Source: Phycomyces blakesleeanus NRRL 1555(-) (lineage: Eukaryota; Mucoromycota; Mucoromycetes; Mucorales; Phycomycetaceae). Taken from it: a stretch of 64,000 nucleotides of DNA. A program made the translations under genes and the position numbers. This document shows, in pieces, positions 62,646 through 64,000 of this stretch. The notes beneath the pieces are model-generated. The model had not been told where the DNA came from. It did not search any database and saw only the letters and a list, made by a program, of their open reading frames with translations. The DNA lies in NCBI RefSeq assembly GCF_001638985.1, contig NW_017265189.1, forward strand, positions 248,001-312,000, given 5' to 3'. Position 1 is the stretch's first letter. Every line of letters starts with the position of its first letter.

Positions 62646-64000
62646 AACATGACTGATATTTTACCAAGGGTGTGGTGCATTGCTGCAATATTATTCAAAA
62701 CTTCCACTTTATGGCTCGAGACCCCCTTTTCTTTATTAGCTTCATTATCAAGCAAAGTAAGGGCTTGCTCATAATCTACAAAAAAAACATATGTACATAC
62801 AATTAGCATTTTTATTTATAAGCTAGATTAGTTTTTGGCTTACACTTTAATGCGCGCGCACTGTCAGTGTCATCATGTAATTGAGCCATCTCAATAGCAA
62901 GTGATGCATCACTATCGTCATTTTCCAATGCCTTGTTGAAAAGTGCTAATGCCTGGGGTTTCTTGCCTTCCATAGCATATAATGATCCAAGTACCTATAA
63001 CCCATTAAGCTTTTTAGATTTTCTCTTTTCTCTTTCCTTCTTAAGTAAAACATCTTTTTTTTTAAATATATATATATATATATATCGCTGCTATTATTAT
63101 TGTTATGTTTACTAATTCTACCTTCATCACTTCAACGCACTGGGGTTCAGTTTCATATAACTTTTCGTAAAGCTGAATAGCAAGATCGTATTCGCCTGAA
63201 AAATATAGATAAGTACATATATATATATATATATTATAAGAATAGTTTCCTGGCCTATATTACCTCTCTTCAAATGCATCTGACCCAGTCCATATTGTCC
63301 AAGTATATGATCTGGATTGAGTTCAAGACATTGGCGATAGAATTTGAATGCATCGTTGTATTCTTCCTAAGCACTTTAATATATAAATACAAACTCTAAC
63401 AGCCTCCAATAACATTCCCTAAAACCCCCCTAAAACAAAAGAAAGAAACAAAACAAAATACCATTTGATGATGTGCTCTAGCAATTTGATAAGAAGATTC
63501 TGCTTTGATCACATTGTTAGATGCATTCCCCATTGCCTTGGAAGCAGATTTGACTGTCTATTGAACACATTAAACAAGAGAAAAAGTTAAAATTATTGTT
63601 ACTATTGCTATTGCTATTTCTTCTTCTATTTTCCATGCTTATTATTGCTATTATTACTATTATTATTATTTCGGTTTGTACCTTTTCAAAGTCGCGTGTT
63701 AAAAAGAAGTGGTTTGCGAGCATATTGAGTACAACAGGATGTTTTTTGTCAGACTTGTGAGCCTGCTGCATGTATTGAAGACCGTTTCTCAGCGAGGTTT
63801 CTTGTTGTAAAGCTCCATGTTCATGTTTCTTGGACTCGTTCAATTCAATGATAGCGAGCATAATCAATGCTGTAGGATTGGGTTTTTCACTCTAGATATT
63901 TACCCAAAAATTTGAATATACATTATTATGTTATATTAATATTAATATGAATTATTATTATTTTTAACCTGCATATACATCTAGATCAATTCAGAAAACT
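60651..64000 (-). CDS. CTR9: Ctr9, TPR subunit of the Paf1 complex (N-terminus beyond window)
   Basis: At least ten exons are read from the window end to the TAA at 60653-60651; the 5' part lies beyond 64000. In order: LIMLAIIELNESKKHEHG (63870) and LANHFFLTRDFEK, the Ctr9 hallmark region; YNDAFKFYRQCLELNPDHIL; GEYDLAIQLYEKLYETEP; LGSLYAMEGKKPQALALFNK; EQALTLLDNEANKEKG; AHLRLGAIEQALGRATDAQE; FDTDPNDAVGWIMIGQ; LAENGHLEHAKDIFIQVREA. These are TPR repeats. The last large exon (about 61546-60760) has VPAEEFVLYDRKITGQRERYG, a long Arg/Glu-rich helix, and an acidic tail with KKRVRKRK. The last exon (about 60698-60651) encodes RFRSKRVIDDSDDDE. Ctr9 holds the Paf1 complex together on RNA polymerase II. 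Its 3' end faces that of the SDR-like gene, 188 bases away. Confidence 0.92.

Overview
This window is a piece of a fungal nuclear chromosome. The genes carry short spliceosomal introns with GT-AG ends (one GC-AG). The gaps between genes are very AT-rich and full of microsatellites. The gene set includes a Cch1-type calcium channel, mitochondrial ATP synthase alpha, Ctr9, a Pdr16-like lipid transfer protein and GPI-type aspartyl proteases. The low-complexity, Sel1-rich proteins and the decayed Ndc10/Crypton, Tnp2 and Tc1 elements suggest Mucoromycota, probably Mucorales (Phycomyces-like). That placement is inference, not proof.

Layout. 0-6.8 kb is a graveyard of mobile DNA: a Tnp2 (CACTA/Plavaka-type) transposase pseudogene on +, a broken unidentified gene on -, and a decayed Ndc10-like/Crypton-type gene on -. 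6.8-9.3 kb is non-coding. 9.3-16.5 kb holds an eight-exon gene for a 2,054-residue Sel1-repeat protein with an N-myristoylation motif. 20.3-21.4 kb holds a single-exon gene with two WWE-like modules and no lipase domain. 24.4-26.0 kb (-) holds an orphan acidic low-complexity protein. 27.1-34.5 kb (-) holds three head-to-tail aspartyl protease genes, each with one intron at the same codon of the active site. 37.6-38.5 kb holds a small type I membrane protein.

38.7-48.8 kb (-) is a multi-exon Cch1-like voltage-gated calcium channel. An orphan 167-residue gene faces it across a 259-base divergent promoter. 50-51 kb is a Tc1/mariner transposase with two internal stops. 52.4-52.7 kb is a MITE-like inverted-repeat element. 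53.6-55.0 kb (-) is a Pdr16/Sec14-like protein, 56.0-58.0 kb (+) is ATP synthase alpha, 59.2-60.5 kb (+) is a divergent short-chain dehydrogenase relative lacking both signature motifs, and 60.65 kb to the window end (-) is most of CTR9.

Exon boundaries were chosen by splice consensus and protein continuity. For the Sel1, protease, membrane-protein, Sec14, ATP1, SDR, orphan acidic and 167-residue genes the summed exon lengths are exact multiples of three, which supports the models. The genes are unrelated housekeeping and lineage-specific genes, not one pathway. A possible theme is the cell surface: proteases, a calcium channel, a membrane protein and a membrane-anchored Sel1 scaffold lie side by side. 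The least explained signal is a set of RFX X-box-like palindromes in the non-coding DNA at 18.8-23.3 kb and 51.6 kb.
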